Source: Rhizobiaceae bacterium
GTDB lineage: Bacteria > Pseudomonadota > Alphaproteobacteria > Rhizobiales > Rhizobiaceae
Length of the DNA stretch: 64,000 nt
Reading direction: 5' to 3'
NCBI GenBank assembly: GCA_029212415.1
Contig: JARGOF010000008.1
Location: forward strand, 1-64,000
The position numbers were made by a program, and so were the translations under genes. How positions within the stretch are numbered: position 1 is the first letter of the stretch; each line of letters starts with the position of its first letter. The notes under the pieces are model-generated. The model worked only from the letters and a program-made list of their open reading frames with translations. It made no database searches and was not told the origin of the DNA. This document shows positions 8,685 through 19,217 of the stretch, piece after piece.

Positions 8685-9133
8685 CACGCTTTCTTTTCCC
8701 AGCGGCGATCATCGGTTTGCTGCCAATAGGTCAAGCTATGACCTGCCCCCTTGAGCGTTTTCCATTGGGTTCTCGCAGCCTCGACCTGCATCTGATCATG
8801 TCCGTCAAACATGAAGACTGCGCGCTCGTAGGACTCCAGTGCTGACGGCTCGGCACGATCAACAAGAAACCGCACCTGCGCTGCATTGGCGTTTTCGCCG
8901 CTGGTGCAGATGAGAATGGGCTGGATAGACGCATCGGGGGACGTTTCGCTGCCATGAGGCAGAAAACTGTCTTCCGCATAGGTCCATAATTGCTGGTCAA
9001 GCGCATCGCGCCTTTCAGCACTGCCAGTCTGCACAGCGACCCGCCAGCCCCGCCCCAGACTTTTTTCAAGCAAGGGCGGGAGAGCGTCTTCGACGCGCGA
9101 TTCCGTCAGGTGATAGAAAAGTATTTCCGTCAT
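8684..9133 (-). CDS. holC: DNA polymerase III subunit chi
   Basis: A 149-residue protein matching HolC over its whole length, with the opening [20 protein letters not shown] and the conserved RAVFMFDGHDQMQVEAAR stretch near the C-terminus. Chi bridges the polymerase III clamp loader (through psi) and single-stranded DNA-binding protein at the replication fork. Many alphaproteobacteria lack a recognisable psi, so the partner here may differ. The start codon overlaps the pepA stop codon by one base, so the two genes are translationally coupled in the order pepA-holC, common in this group. Confidence 0.93.
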   Translation of the reverse strand: MTEILFYHLTESRVEDALPPLLEKSLGRGWRVAVQTGSAERRDALDQQLWTYAEDSFLPHGSETSPDASIQPILICTSGENANAAQVRFLVDRAEPSALESYERAVFMFDGHDQMQVEAARTQWKTLKGAGHSLTYWQQTDDRRWEKKA

Positions 9134-10626
9134 CAGGATTCGTAATGCGTGCGGACCAACTCATTGAGCAGGCGGACACCGTAGCCGGGCGCCCATGAAC
9201 GATTGATTTCTGTCAAAGGTGGCCCGAGGCCTGTGCCGGCAATATCCAGATGTGCCCAGGGTGTCTCATTGACAAAACGCTGCAGGAATTGCCCTGCGGT
9301 AATCGCACCGGCCATGCGTCCACCGATGTTTTTCATGTCGGCAAATTTGGAATCGATCAATTTGTCGTATTCCGGGCCAAGCGGCAGGCGCCAGACTTTT
9401 TCCTGCGTCAACGCGCCGGCCGCAGACAGTTTAGAGCACAAGTCGTCATTGTTGGAAAACAGTCCGGCATGCTGATGGCCCAGGGCAACAAGCACCGCGC
9501 CAGTCAAGGTTGCCAGATTGATCATGAATTGCGGCTTGAAGCGATCCTGACAATACCAAAGCGCGTCACACAGAACCAGTCTGCCTTCTGCATCCGTATT
9601 GATCACTTCAATCGTCTGGCCGGACATCGAGGTGACAATGTCACCGGGGCGCTGCGCGTTGCCATCGGGCATATTTTCGACAAGCCCGATAATGGCGACG
9701 ACGTTGGCTTTCGCCTTGCGGGAAGCCAATGTATGCATCAGGCCCATGACGGCTGCTGCGCCACCCATGTCGCCTTTCATGTCTTCCATTCCCGCGCCCG
9801 GTTTCAAGGAAATGCCACCGCTGTCGAAGACCACCCCTTTTCCGACAAAGGCAATCGGCTTTTGTTTCGACTTGCCACCTTTCCATTGCATGATCGCCAT
9901 GCGCGGAGGGCGAACAGATCCCTGGGCGACGCCGAGCAATGCGCCCATGCCCAGTTTCTTCATTTCCTTCTCGGTCAGGATTTCCACCTCGACACCGAGT
10001 TTTTCCAGATCACTGGCCTTCCTGGCAAATTCCACCGGCCCCAATATATTGGCTGGTTCATTAACCAGATTGCGTGCAAGCGTTACACCCTCAGCAATCG
10101 ACTGCACGGCGGCATAGGCCTTTTTGGCTTCTGCGGCATGTTCGGTGACCAGAGTGATATTGACGGTCTTCGGTTTCGTTTCCTTGCCGTTGTCGCGGTT
10201 GCGTGTCTTGTAGGTGTCGAAATCGTAATTTCGCATCAACATGCCCAAAGCAATATCGGCAACATTGTCTGCAGAAACCGCGACATCCACCGCATCCACG
10301 AACAGGGTGACATTCTGTGCCTTGTTCATCTGGGCAAAAGCCGTTCCGCCAATGCGCAGCCAGTCATTGGCCTGCAATTCGCTCGCAGCGCCTGTGCCGA
10401 CAATGACCAGGCGATCAGCCGGACTGCCGCGGGGAACAAGCATGTCTACGACAGCAAATTTCTTGCCTTCAAATCCGGCAATCTCCATCGCCTGCCTTGA
10501 TATCGCCTCAGGGTCCACCATAGTGGCGCTGTCGGTGAGTAATCCGCCCTGGCTGCTCAGGAGAATGGCCAGTCCGCCCTTTATGTTGGCAGTCCGGGAA
10601 AAAGTAATGTTCAGTTTCTGTGACAT
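9133..10626 (-). CDS. pepA: Leucyl aminopeptidase (M17 family)
   Basis: A 497-residue cytosolic metallopeptidase that removes N-terminal residues from peptides. The catalytic C-terminal half has [11 protein letters not shown] (261-271, with the metal/catalytic Lys263 and Asp268) and the M17 signature NTDAEGRL (343-350). The N-terminal half is the macro-like domain that in E. coli PepA also contributes DNA binding at cer sites. Length agrees with the family (about 500). The start ATG has TGGAGT upstream. The gene is divergent from lptF across a 259-bp gap and runs directly into holC. Confidence 0.96.
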   Translation of the reverse strand: MSQKLNITFSRTANIKGGLAILLSSQGGLLTDSATMVDPEAISRQAMEIAGFEGKKFAVVDMLVPRGSPADRLVIVGTGAASELQANDWLRIGGTAFAQMNKAQNVTLFVDAVDVAVSADNVADIALGMLMRNYDFDTYKTRNRDNGKETKPKTVNITLVTEHAAEAKKAYAAVQSIAEGVTLARNLVNEPANILGPVEFARKASDLEKLGVEVEILTEKEMKKLGMGALLGVAQGSVRPPRMAIMQWKGGKSKQKPIAFVGKGVVFDSGGISLKPGAGMEDMKGDMGGAAAVMGLMHTLASRKAKANVVAIIGLVENMPDGNAQRPGDIVTSMSGQTIEVINTDAEGRLVLCDALWYCQDRFKPQFMINLATLTGAVLVALGHQHAGLFSNNDDLCSKLSAAGALTQEKVWRLPLGPEYDKLIDSKFADMKNIGGRMAGAITAGQFLQRFVNETPWAHLDIAGTGLGPPLTEINRSWAPGYGVRLLNELVRTHYES

Positions 10627-10885
10627 AAGAACTCCAGAGTGGGATCAATCGGGTATTTTGGTCTTTTCCGTTGCAATGACAAGGCCACATTTTTTTGGCC
10701 AGGGAATTTGATGTCCCGCGCTGCATGAATGGCTCTTTTGCAGCAAGCCCATTTCTTTGAAAAAGAATGGAATTGGTAAAATGTTTTCTATGCCTCTTCG
10801 CTTGGTATCAGGTATAGGCTGCTATAGTATGTGCCTGGCCGCGGACGTCTGCGGTTACTCTGGAGGCACCCGGACCCCGCGCTGA

Positions 10886-12097
10886 ATGAAACAAATTGAA
10901 CGCTACATATTTCTCAGAGTTTTCACTCTGTCGATCGGGACCTTGGTAACGACCACCGTGATCGCTTTGACGACGCAGGTGCTGATTCGTGTCAATTTGT
11001 TGAGTTCCACCGGCCAGTCCTTGCTGACATTTCTCGAGCTTGCAGGACTTCTTATCCCCGCCATGGTGGTGATTGTCATGCCCTTTGCGCTGATGATCGG
11101 TGCTTCGCAAACACTTGGCACAATGAATTCTGATTCGGAGCTTGCGGTCATTGAAGCATCCGGCGGTTCACGTATGCTGACAGCGCGGCCCATTCTCCTT
11201 CTGGCTCTCCTCATGGCTCTGACGACATTGGTGACCAGTGTGGTCGTCGAGCCCTGGAGCAATCGGAAAATTCGCGACCTGCTGAATTCCGCCAGTGCCG
11301 ACCTGTTTTCGGTCGCGGTGCAATCTGGCACTTTTCACGAGATTGAGGAGGGGTTGCATGTCCAGGTGGGTGAAAAACTTCCAGGTGGCAAGCTTGGCGG
11401 CATTTTTCTGTCTGACCGCCGCGATGAAGTATCCGATGTCCTTTATTATGCAAAATATGGCGCCTTTGTTGAGGACGATGGCAAGGACATTCTCATCATG
11501 TCGGATGGTGAATTGCACCGTAAATCCAATGAAGACGGAAAAATTTCCATCATCCGGTTTGCGACTTACGCGCTTGACCTCAGTCTTATTGGCGGGCGTG
11601 CCAGCAAAGGCAGTTCCTATTATGCAAAGGAACGGACAACGCGTTTCCTGCTCTCACCAGATCCCAATGATGGTTCCTATAAATATAAACCGAGCCAGTT
11701 TCGCGAGGAACTCAACAAGCGGTTTTCCGAATGGATGTATCCACTGCTTTTTGGCCTGATAACCGTCTATTTTCTCGGCAAGGCCCATACCAATCGCAAC
11801 GAACAGGTATGGAGTGTCGTCACGGCCGCATCCATTGCGTTTGCCACACGGGGCTTCAGTTTCTATGCTGTGGATCAGTCGGGAACCAGCGAAGTTTTCG
11901 CCATTCTGGTGTTTGCAGTTCCCCTGGCAAGCATCGCGCTATTTTCTCTTCTGATCCTGACAAACTGGTCGTTTCGTCCGCCCAAACGGCTGGTTGAGCA
12001 AGTGGCCCGACTGGGGGCGGATCGTGACCCGCCAGCCGACACACCGGGCACATGGAATTCCGGTCTGAGCGGATCAGCACGAGGGGGTACGCAATGA
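10886..12097 (+). CDS. lptF: LPS export ABC transporter permease LptF
   Basis: A 403-residue inner-membrane subunit of the LptB2FG transporter that extracts lipopolysaccharide and passes it to the periplasmic bridge. Three membrane segments lie in the first 120 residues, then a periplasmic beta-jellyroll-type region (about 130-270) and three more segments (about 285-370), the YjgP/YjgQ layout. The conserved opening MKQIERYIFLRVF is present. A GGAGG lies about 22 bases before the ATG, further than usual. TATAGT at 10823-10828, with TTGGTA 15 bp earlier, is a weak promoter candidate. The stop overlaps the lptG start in ATGA. The ATPase LptB is not in the window. Confidence 0.95.
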   Translation: MKQIERYIFLRVFTLSIGTLVTTTVIALTTQVLIRVNLLSSTGQSLLTFLELAGLLIPAMVVIVMPFALMIGASQTLGTMNSDSELAVIEASGGSRMLTARPILLLALLMALTTLVTSVVVEPWSNRKIRDLLNSASADLFSVAVQSGTFHEIEEGLHVQVGEKLPGGKLGGIFLSDRRDEVSDVLYYAKYGAFVEDDGKDILIMSDGELHRKSNEDGKISIIRFATYALDLSLIGGRASKGSSYYAKERTTRFLLSPDPNDGSYKYKPSQFREELNKRFSEWMYPLLFGLITVYFLGKAHTNRNEQVWSVVTAASIAFATRGFSFYAVDQSGTSEVFAILVFAVPLASIALFSLLILTNWSFRPPKRLVEQVARLGADRDPPADTPGTWNSGLSGSARGGTQ

Positions 12098-13182
12098 TTG
12101 GCGTGACGCTGTGGCGATACCTCTTCAAACGATATGTTGTCATGACCGGCTGGTTCATTCTCGGCATTCTGGCAATCATCTACATGATTGATTTTACCGA
12201 GTTCTCAAACCGAGCGTCGGAACTGCCTGGCTATACGATCTCGATCGGCCTGTTGCTTTCTGCTCTGCGCCTGCCGAATATCATTCAGGCGACCATGCCG
12301 TTCATCATCCTGTTTGCCTCAATGTCCGTTCTCTTGGTGCTCAACCGGAAATACGAACTTGTCGTGGCACGATCCGCAGGCATCTCCGCCTGGCAGTTTC
12401 TTTCACCGCTTTGTGCTGCAAGTTTTCTGATCGGCGTGTTCATGGTGACCGCGGTCAACCCGCTTTCCTCCCTTGCTCTGTCTTCCGTGCAGGAAATGGA
12501 ACACGGCATTGGAATGCAGCGCGGCACAGTCGGCACGATTGAGAGAACCCCCTGGATCCGCCAGCGCACGAACGAAGGCATTACGATTATTGGCGCCAAA
12601 ACCATCGCCCGCCGTGGTCTGTTGCTGGGTCAGGCAACCTTCATCCGATTCAATGATGAAGGCGGAATCGCCGAAAGACTGGATGCCAGGGAAGCTCTGT
12701 TGGAAAATGAGCATTGGGTTTTGACAGATATCGTCAGGGTGAGTCGCAATTCTCCGCCCGAATCGGTCGAACGTCTGGAAATTGCCACCAACCTGAAACC
12801 GGAATTCGTTGAAGAATCACTGGCATCACCACAATCGATATCTTTTTTTGCATTGCCACGGAAAATTGAAGTCGCCCGATCATTCGGACTCGGGGCCAAT
12901 GCGTTTGCCATGCAATATCAATCTTTGCTGGCATTGCCGCTGCTTTTGGTGGCCATGACGTTGATCGCTGCAAACGTTTCTTTAAGATTTATTCGGTTTG
13001 GGCAGTCAGGAACTGTTATTTTGGCTGGCATCTTGGCCGGGTTTCTGCTTTATGTCGTCACAGTGTTGACAAAATCATTCGGGACCGCTGGTGTTGTGCC
13101 ACCTATTGTTGCGGCATGGCTTCCGGTAATTGTGGCGTCAGCCCTTGGGGTAACGGTGCTTCTCCACAAGGAGGATGGATAG
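12094..13182 (+). CDS. lptG: LPS export ABC transporter permease LptG
   Basis: A 362-residue partner of LptF with the same six-helix plus periplasmic-domain design. The start at 12094 is chosen because the ATGA overlap with the lptF stop fixes it and because MIGVTLWRYLFKRYVVMTGW is the family N-terminus; an upstream in-frame ATG at 12052 lies inside lptF. Membrane segments appear at about 15-35, 55-80 and 100-120, with three more after residue 270. LptF and LptG form the lateral gate of the inner-membrane extractor. The stop TAG overlaps the GTG start of lptD by one base, so F, G and D are translationally coupled. Confidence 0.95.
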   Translation: MIGVTLWRYLFKRYVVMTGWFILGILAIIYMIDFTEFSNRASELPGYTISIGLLLSALRLPNIIQATMPFIILFASMSVLLVLNRKYELVVARSAGISAWQFLSPLCAASFLIGVFMVTAVNPLSSLALSSVQEMEHGIGMQRGTVGTIERTPWIRQRTNEGITIIGAKTIARRGLLLGQATFIRFNDEGGIAERLDAREALLENEHWVLTDIVRVSRNSPPESVERLEIATNLKPEFVEESLASPQSISFFALPRKIEVARSFGLGANAFAMQYQSLLALPLLLVAMTLIAANVSLRFIRFGQSGTVILAGILAGFLLYVVTVLTKSFGTAGVVPPIVAAWLPVIVASALGVTVLLHKEDG

Positions 13183-15521
13183 TGGAATCAGCCACGATCT
13201 GCGAAAGAAAAATGTTGCGTATCGCAGGACTGATTGCATTTATTGCAGCGGGCTTTTCGACGTGCGTTATTGTGCCGACCGCCGATGCGCAGGTCTCACG
13301 GGAAAACGGCAAGATTAAAGTCGCCACGTCTCCGGACGCCCGGTTGTTGCTTACGGCCAATCAGATAACATTCAATCAGGATAGCGAAACTGTCGTAGCA
13401 GAGGGCGCCGTTCAGGTGGACTATGACGGTTATCAGCTGGTTGCGCGCCGGTTGGAATATCACCAGCGCTCCGGTCGCCTGAAAGCCTATGGCGACATCG
13501 AAATGGTCGAGCCAGATGGCAATCGCATTTATGCGCAGGAACTGGATATCACAGACGATTTTGCCGACGGATTCGTCAATTCGCTGCGTATAGAACGTCC
13601 GGACAACACCCGAATCGTCGCCGATAGTGCTCAGCGCCTTGATGCGGAAAGCACAACACTGACCAACGGCGTTTATACCGCCTGTGACATTTGTGAGGAA
13701 AATCCGGAAAAGCCTCCCCTTTGGCAAATCAAGGCAAGGCGCGTCACCCAGAATGGCAAAACCCAGACGATTCGTCTGGAAGGTGCGCATTTTGAGCTTT
13801 TCGGAAAATCGATAGCCTATCTTCCCTATCTGGTCGTTCCCGATCACACGGTCAAACGCAAGAGCGGGTTTCTTCTGCCTTCCTTCGGTTACACCAAGGA
13901 AATTGGCGCAAAGGTCAAGGTACCCTATTATTTTGCACTCAATCCGCATTATGACCTCACCGTATCCATGTCTGGATTGTCGCGTCAGGGCTTTCTTGCC
14001 GAAGCAGAATTTCGCCAGCAATTTTCCAATGGCAGTCATACGTTGCGCGTTGCGGGCATACACCAACTGTCACCGGGCGCTTTCACCGCCGGGACTGTTG
14101 ATGCGAATGAAACCACCCGCGGCCTTATCGCTTCACAGGCAGAATTCACCATCAACCCGATATGGACTTTTGGCTGGGACTTGATTCTACAAAGCGACAA
14201 CAGCTTCGCAAATACCTACAGCATTACCGGATACGACGCGGTCACTCAGGTTTCAACGGCCTATCTGGAGGGCCTTACGGGTCGCAACTATTTTGATCTT
14301 CGCGCCTATTATTTCGATGTTCAGTCGACGCTTGAGAGCAGTATTGCCGAAGAGCAGCAACCTATCGTCCATCCTTCGCTGGACTATGGCTATACATTTG
14401 AAAAGCCCGTGGCTGGCGGCGAACTCAACCTCAATTTCAATGTCCTCAGTCTGACGCGCCGTGAGGCGGAATCCGATATCGTCAATGACCGCTATGCAGG
14501 GGTAAAGGGCAGCAACTCGCGGCTCACCGGTGAAATCGAATGGCAGCGCACATTCATTACCGAGGCCGGGCTGGCGCTGACTCCGTTGTTTGCCGCGCGT
14601 GGCGATGTCAACCTCCTCGATATCACCGCTCCAGGTGGGTACACAGGCCCGCTGACAAGCGATTCGACTGTCGGACGCGGAATGTTGACGGCGGGACTTG
14701 AAGCTCGCTATCCAATCCAGATGACGACAGACAACAGCTCCCATATTTTTGAGCCCATCGGCCAAGTCTATGCACGCAATGATGAGCAAATGGCCGGTGG
14801 CCTTCCGAATGAAGACGCCCAAAGTTTTGTTTTTGACGCCAGCACGCTGTTTGAACGGGATAAATTCTCCGGGTATGACCGCATCGAAGGCGGCACTAGA
14901 GCAAATCTGGGCGTACGTTACACGGGCACCTTCAACAATGGTGTGTCGTTGCGCGGAGTAGTCGGACAATCATTCCAGATTGCAGGGCTGAATTCCTATA
15001 GTACGCCTGACCTCGTCAATGTCGGAAGCAATTCCGGACTGGAGACGACGCGTTCCGATTATGTCGGCAGCGTGGGCGTGGATCTGCCAAGCGGATTTTC
15101 GCTGACGGCTGCAGCCCGGCTTGACAAGTCAACCTATGACCTGGAGCGCTCGGATATAGGCACCAGCTATATCAGCGATGCATTTAGCACATCGCTTGCC
15201 CATACGATGGTTCAACCGCAACCCGGCTATGGTTCATCGACAAGTCGCCATGAAATCAAGGGGGCAGCCTCTTTTCGACTTGCTGAAAACTGGCGCGCAT
15301 TCGGATCCGCCAGCTACGATATTGAAAACCGCCTGATGTCTGATAATTCATTTGGTTTTGGATATGATGACGAATGTATCGCGATCAGCCTGTCCTATTC
15401 CCAGACCCGCGACATCGATCAGGCCGTTGATTGGAGCATTGGCGCCTCTATCAGCCTGCGCACCCTGGGTGATATTTCGTTCGGCTCAAGTACCTACTCG
15501 AAAACAGCCAATAGCTGGTAG
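13182..15521 (+). CDS. lptD: LPS-assembly outer-membrane protein LptD
   Basis: A 779-residue outer-membrane beta-barrel that inserts lipopolysaccharide into the outer leaflet together with LptE. The GTG at 13182 is chosen: AGGAGG sits about seven bases upstream, while the ATG at 13212 has no comparable site. The product begins with a signal peptide ending near PTADAQ. An OstA/LptA-like jellyroll follows (about 45-200: ANQITFNQDSETVVAEGAVQ, then repeats with YGDIEMVEPDG), and then a long C-terminal barrel rich in aromatic/Gly strands ending in SW. Two cysteines in TACDICEENPEKP (about residue 167-180) are present. Coupled to lptG, with surA downstream. Confidence 0.94.
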   Translation: MESATICERKMLRIAGLIAFIAAGFSTCVIVPTADAQVSRENGKIKVATSPDARLLLTANQITFNQDSETVVAEGAVQVDYDGYQLVARRLEYHQRSGRLKAYGDIEMVEPDGNRIYAQELDITDDFADGFVNSLRIERPDNTRIVADSAQRLDAESTTLTNGVYTACDICEENPEKPPLWQIKARRVTQNGKTQTIRLEGAHFELFGKSIAYLPYLVVPDHTVKRKSGFLLPSFGYTKEIGAKVKVPYYFALNPHYDLTVSMSGLSRQGFLAEAEFRQQFSNGSHTLRVAGIHQLSPGAFTAGTVDANETTRGLIASQAEFTINPIWTFGWDLILQSDNSFANTYSITGYDAVTQVSTAYLEGLTGRNYFDLRAYYFDVQSTLESSIAEEQQPIVHPSLDYGYTFEKPVAGGELNLNFNVLSLTRREAESDIVNDRYAGVKGSNSRLTGEIEWQRTFITEAGLALTPLFAARGDVNLLDITAPGGYTGPLTSDSTVGRGMLTAGLEARYPIQMTTDNSSHIFEPIGQVYARNDEQMAGGLPNEDAQSFVFDASTLFERDKFSGYDRIEGGTRANLGVRYTGTFNNGVSLRGVVGQSFQIAGLNSYSTPDLVNVGSNSGLETTRSDYVGSVGVDLPSGFSLTAAARLDKSTYDLERSDIGTSYISDAFSTSLAHTMVQPQPGYGSSTSRHEIKGAASFRLAENWRAFGSASYDIENRLMSDNSFGFGYDDECIAISLSYSQTRDIDQAVDWSIGASISLRTLGDISFGSSTYSKTANSW

Positions 15522-15554
15522 TTCGTTTCTTCAATTGTGCAGAGCACTTCATGT

Positions 15555-15578
15555 TGACGGCTCAGGGAGGAGCCGTCA
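15555..15578 (+). terminator. Hairpin in the lptD-surA gap
   Basis: TGACGGCTC (15555-15563) pairs perfectly with GAGCCGTCA (15570-15578) around a 6-base loop in the 139-bp gap. It lacks a T-run, so it may be a partial terminator, a processing site or a 3' stabiliser of the lptFGD mRNA rather than a full stop. Confidence 0.4.
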
Positions 15579-15660
15579 TCATTCTGCCTAAAGGTCATGG
15601 GATTTACACCGGATCGTGTTTTTGAAAGAATGTCCGCCCGTGCGGCAGTGAGGAAAACAA

Positions 15661-16611
15661 ATGAACATTGATCTTGTCTGGTTGTCCCGTGCAAAAGTCG
15701 TGAAAATGGCTTTTATGCTGGCCTTCACTCTTGTCGCCACAACCAGCTTGCCACATGTAACTCTTGCCAGCAGCATTGCAATTGTTGTCAATGACACCGC
15801 CATTACCACGATAGATATCCAAAGACGGTCGAAGTTGTTGAGCCTGCAGCGCGCCAAGGGAGACCTGAAGAAGAAAGCCCGTGAAGATCTGATCGAGGAT
15901 GCGATCAAGATGAACGAAGCCAGACGCCTTGGAGCCGTGGTTTCCGACAGGCAGGTCAACCAGTCCTTCGCCCGTTTTGCCTCCTCAAACAAAATGTCCG
16001 TCAAGCAGATGTCACAGATGTTGAGTCAGGCGGGCGTCGGCGCTTCCCATTTCAAGGAGTTCATTCGTGTGCAGATGTCATGGCCCAGGGTTGTTGGCGC
16101 ACGCTTTAACAACAGTGGGCAGATGAGCACGGAAGATCTGGTTTCGAAGATGCTGGAACGTGGCGGTGAAAAACCCACCACCACAGAATATATTCTTCAG
16201 CAGGTGATCTTCGTTGTACCGACCGCCAAGCGCAAAAGCATATTGAACAAACGCAAGCGGGAAGCCGAAGCCATGCGTGCACGCTTCGTCAATTGCGAAA
16301 GTACCCGGGATTTTGCGAAGGGATTGAAAGATGTATCCGTTCGTGACCTTGGCCGCGTGATGCAGCCAGCCCTGCCAGCCGAATGGAAAAGCCAGATCGA
16401 AAAAATCTCGACGGGCCAGGCAACAGCAACAAAGGTCACAGCGCGCGGTGTCGAATTCATTGGGATATGCTCCAGCGCAAAGGTTTCCGATGACCTTGCA
16501 GCCGAAATGGTATTTCGTGCAGAGGAAGCCCGCGAAAATTCGGACGGCGATGCCAATTCGAAACAGTTTCTGAAAGAACTTCGCGAAAAGGCGCGCATCA
16601 GCTATCGATGA
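15661..16611 (+). CDS. surA: SurA-like periplasmic chaperone (SurA N-terminal domain)
   Basis: A 316-residue exported protein with signal peptide (residues 1 to about 36, ending near TLASS). The SurA N-terminal chaperone domain follows (about 38-165: IAIVVNDTAITTIDIQRRSK, then the helical stretch to the VRVQMSW-like segment). SurA escorts beta-barrel proteins such as LptD to the BAM complex. The C-terminal part (about 170-280) has the length and strand pattern of one parvulin domain but lacks the usual catalytic signature, so isomerase activity is doubtful. E. coli SurA has 428 residues and two parvulin domains. GAGGAA upstream supports the start. The lptD-surA-pdxA-rsmA order is also found in E. 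coli. Confidence 0.85.
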   Translation: MNIDLVWLSRAKVVKMAFMLAFTLVATTSLPHVTLASSIAIVVNDTAITTIDIQRRSKLLSLQRAKGDLKKKAREDLIEDAIKMNEARRLGAVVSDRQVNQSFARFASSNKMSVKQMSQMLSQAGVGASHFKEFIRVQMSWPRVVGARFNNSGQMSTEDLVSKMLERGGEKPTTTEYILQQVIFVVPTAKRKSILNKRKREAEAMRARFVNCESTRDFAKGLKDVSVRDLGRVMQPALPAEWKSQIEKISTGQATATKVTARGVEFIGICSSAKVSDDLAAEMVFRAEEARENSDGDANSKQFLKELREKARISYR

Positions 16612-16641
16612 TGCGCGGCGCCATTTGCCGATGACAAATCC

Positions 16642-17679
16642 ATGACAAACGCCAAAGGCGATTCCATGCCTCTTGCCGTGACGATGGGCGACCCGTCCGG
16701 GATTGGCCCGGACATAACATTGGCCATGTGGGACAAGCGCCGGGACATTGCTCTACCTGCGTTTTATGTTCTTGCCTGCCCTGCCCTCCTTCACGATCGC
16801 TCCCGCCAATTGGGTCTGAATTTGCGCATTCGCGAAATTGATCCTGAAGAGCCCACGTTGCCAGCAGATGATTGTCTGCCTGTTATACCTCTAACCAACA
16901 CGGTTCGAGCGGTGGCGGGCGTACCTGATGCCGGCAATGCCAAAGCAATTGTCGAGTCCATTGAAAGGGCAGTCTCGCTGACGCTTGCCGGCAAGGCTAG
17001 CGCATTGGTCACCAACCCTATTGCAAAGTCGGTTCTGTATGAGTCCGGATTTCAATACCCGGGTCATACCGAATTTCTGGCTGAACTGGCGACCAGGCAT
17101 TTTGGAATAGTCTGTCGTCCGGTCATGATGCTTGCCGGTCCCAAGCTTCGTGCGGTTCCCGTAACCATACATATTCCCCTGCGACAGGTGCCGGATCAAT
17201 TGTCCATGGACCTGATCGTGGAAACAGCCCGCATCACCGCTGCAGATCTGCGGTCTCGTTTCGCCATCAAGGCGCCGCGGCTGGCGGTCTCAGGCATCAA
17301 TCCACACGCAGGCGAATCGGGATCGCTGGGTCACGAGGAAGAGGAAGTCATCGTTCCTGCCATCAAGGCTCTGCAAGCCCTCGGTATCAATGCATTCGGG
17401 CCGCTACCCGCTGACACGATGTTCCACGATGCGGCGCGCGCCCACTATGATGTTGCCATTTGCATGTATCACGATCAGGCGCTCATTCCGGCAAAAGCAC
17501 TGGGGTTCGATGATACGGTCAATACAACATTGGGACTGCCCTTTATTCGCACCTCGCCTGATCACGGTACCGCATTCGATATAGCCGGCAGTGGTAACGC
17601 CCGCGCTACAAGCCTCATTGCAGCCATCCACCTGGCGCAACAGCTTGCGTCCAACAACAGCCAGCAGGAGGCTGTCTGA
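16642..17679 (+). CDS. pdxA: 4-hydroxythreonine-4-phosphate dehydrogenase
   Basis: A 345-residue cytosolic enzyme of the DXP-dependent pyridoxal phosphate pathway. It oxidises 4-phosphohydroxy-L-threonine with NAD to the precursor that PdxJ condenses. Diagnostic segments are [15 protein letters not shown] near the N-terminus, the metal-binding [11 protein letters not shown] (about residue 135) and [15 protein letters not shown] (about 273-287), followed by [19 protein letters not shown]. The start at 16642 has a weak ribosome binding site. An in-frame ATG at 16666 with AAAGG upstream would remove eight residues and is a real alternative. The stop codon overlaps the rsmA start by one base. Confidence 0.95.
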   Translation: MTNAKGDSMPLAVTMGDPSGIGPDITLAMWDKRRDIALPAFYVLACPALLHDRSRQLGLNLRIREIDPEEPTLPADDCLPVIPLTNTVRAVAGVPDAGNAKAIVESIERAVSLTLAGKASALVTNPIAKSVLYESGFQYPGHTEFLAELATRHFGIVCRPVMMLAGPKLRAVPVTIHIPLRQVPDQLSMDLIVETARITAADLRSRFAIKAPRLAVSGINPHAGESGSLGHEEEEVIVPAIKALQALGINAFGPLPADTMFHDAARAHYDVAICMYHDQALIPAKALGFDDTVNTTLGLPFIRTSPDHGTAFDIAGSGNARATSLIAAIHLAQQLASNNSQQEAV

Positions 17680-18527
17680 TGGCTGCCATCGATGGATTGC
17701 CGCCGCTGCGTGACGTGATCAGTGCGCATGGGCTGGCGGCACGGAAATCTCTCGGCCAGAATTTTCTGCTGGACCTGAATCTCACACAAAAGATCGCAAG
17801 GGCTGCCGGTAACCTGCAGGATATGACGATCGTCGAGGTCGGGCCTGGTCCTGGTGGCCTCACCCGTGCCTTGCTGGCCAATGGTGTACGAAAAGTCATA
17901 GCAATTGAACGTGACCACCGCTGCCTGCCTGCTCTTAATCAGATTGCGGATCACTATCCCGGGCGGCTTGAAATCATTGAAGGCGATGCGTTGACCACGG
18001 ACTTTTCCAGTCTGTCGGAAGAAAAGATAAAGATCGTCGCCAATCTGCCCTACAATATTGGCACCCAATTGCTTGTCAACTGGCTTTTGAGCGAACCATG
18101 GCCACCCTATTTTCAATCTCTGACCTTGATGTTTCAAAAGGAAGTGGCCCAGCGCATCGTCGCGCCACCCGGATCGTCAGCCTACGGGCGACTGGGCGTT
18201 CTGGCCGGCTGGCGCACCAAGGCACATATGGTTTTTGACGTGCCACGGCAGGCCTTTACGCCGCCACCAAAAATCACATCATCCGTGGTTCATCTGGAAC
18301 CGATTGAAGCGCCACTGGAATGCAGTGCCAGCGTTCTGGCCCATGTGACCAAAGCCGCCTTTGGCCAGAGGCGCAAAATGCTGCGTCAAAGCCTGAAGGG
18401 ACTGGGTGGCGAAGCTCTGCTGACGGAAATGCAGATAGATCCGCGCCGGCGCGCCGAAACCCTGTCGATTGAGGAGTTTGCCGCGCTTGCAAATGCCATT
18501 GAGCTGAAAAACGCGCGGCAACCTTGA
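17679..18527 (+). CDS. rsmA: 16S rRNA (adenine1518-N6/adenine1519-N6)-dimethyltransferase
   Basis: A 282-residue SAM-dependent methyltransferase (KsgA) that dimethylates two adjacent adenosines in the 3' end of 16S rRNA late in small-subunit assembly. LGQNFLLD (25-32), the SAM motif [11 protein letters not shown] (52-62) and the catalytic NLPYNIG (122-128) are all intact, and the C-terminal helical domain ([15 protein letters not shown]) is complete. Loss of this enzyme gives kasugamycin resistance in other bacteria. The start ATG overlaps the pdxA stop. It is convergent with gmk, with 30 bp between the stops and no strong terminator there. Confidence 0.97.
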   Translation: MAAIDGLPPLRDVISAHGLAARKSLGQNFLLDLNLTQKIARAAGNLQDMTIVEVGPGPGGLTRALLANGVRKVIAIERDHRCLPALNQIADHYPGRLEIIEGDALTTDFSSLSEEKIKIVANLPYNIGTQLLVNWLLSEPWPPYFQSLTLMFQKEVAQRIVAPPGSSAYGRLGVLAGWRTKAHMVFDVPRQAFTPPPKITSSVVHLEPIEAPLECSASVLAHVTKAAFGQRRKMLRQSLKGLGGEALLTEMQIDPRRRAETLSIEEFAALANAIELKNARQP

Positions 18528-18557
18528 GGTTAACGCCGATGACGTGCAGACATTGCG

Positions 18558-19214
18558 TCAGAGGCTTTCGTCCAGAAGCCCTGACACGAAGTCGAACAGA
18601 CCGGGTCGACGGTCGCGACGCAAACGCTCGGCCTGTATGATCGCGCGAACAGACGAATAGGCCTTGTCGAGGTCATCATTGATGACAACATAATCGTATT
18701 CCCGCCAGTGCTCCATTTCAGCGCGCGAATTGGCCAGGCGAATGGCTATGGCTTCTTCGCTATCCTCGGCCCGCCGGTGCAATCGATTTTTCAACTCGGC
18801 AAGAGAGGGTGGCAGAATAAACACGGACACAACGTCTGCAGGAACCTTTTCCTGCAGTTGCAATGCACCCTGCCAGTCTATGTCAAAGAGCATGTCCCGC
18901 CCCTCGCCCATGGCCTTCTCAACCGGTTCACGCGGCGTTGCATAATAGTTGCCATGGACTTCAGCCCACTCCAGCAAAGCATCCGTATCGCGCAGACGCG
19001 CGAAATCCTTGTCCGAGATGAAATGGTAATGCACACCATCTATTTCACTGCCACGCCGTTTTCTGGTTGTGACACTGACAGACAGGTTGAGGCCATCGAC
19101 ATTTTCCAGAAGATTGTGCGCTATCGTGGACTTCCCGGCACCGGATGGCGATGACAGCACCAGCATCAATCCCCGCCGTTTCACATTGGTTGAAGGCAGT
19201 TCGGTCAATTCCAT
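18558..19214 (-). CDS. gmk: Guanylate kinase
   Basis: A 218-residue cytosolic enzyme that phosphorylates GMP to GDP with ATP. The P-loop [10 protein letters not shown] is at residues 21-30. The GMP-binding region with [17 protein letters not shown] follows (about 51-66), then [10 protein letters not shown] (about 108-117). Length is typical (about 205-220). GGAATAGGGG just before the ATG spans the yicC stop, which lies 3 bp upstream, so translation is probably coupled. The yicC-gmk pair downstream of mltG is a conserved alphaproteobacterial arrangement. Confidence 0.97.
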   Translation of the reverse strand: MELTELPSTNVKRRGLMLVLSSPSGAGKSTIAHNLLENVDGLNLSVSVTTRKRRGSEIDGVHYHFISDKDFARLRDTDALLEWAEVHGNYYATPREPVEKAMGEGRDMLFDIDWQGALQLQEKVPADVVSVFILPPSLAELKNRLHRRAEDSEEAIAIRLANSRAEMEHWREYDYVVINDDLDKAYSSVRAIIQAERLRRDRRPGLFDFVSGLLDESL

Positions 19215-19217
19215 CCC

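Noticed and set aside
9250-10500. 416-residue plus-strand ORF opposite pepA
   Set aside because: The pepA frame is complete with all catalytic motifs; the opposite frame shows no domain and follows from codon bias.
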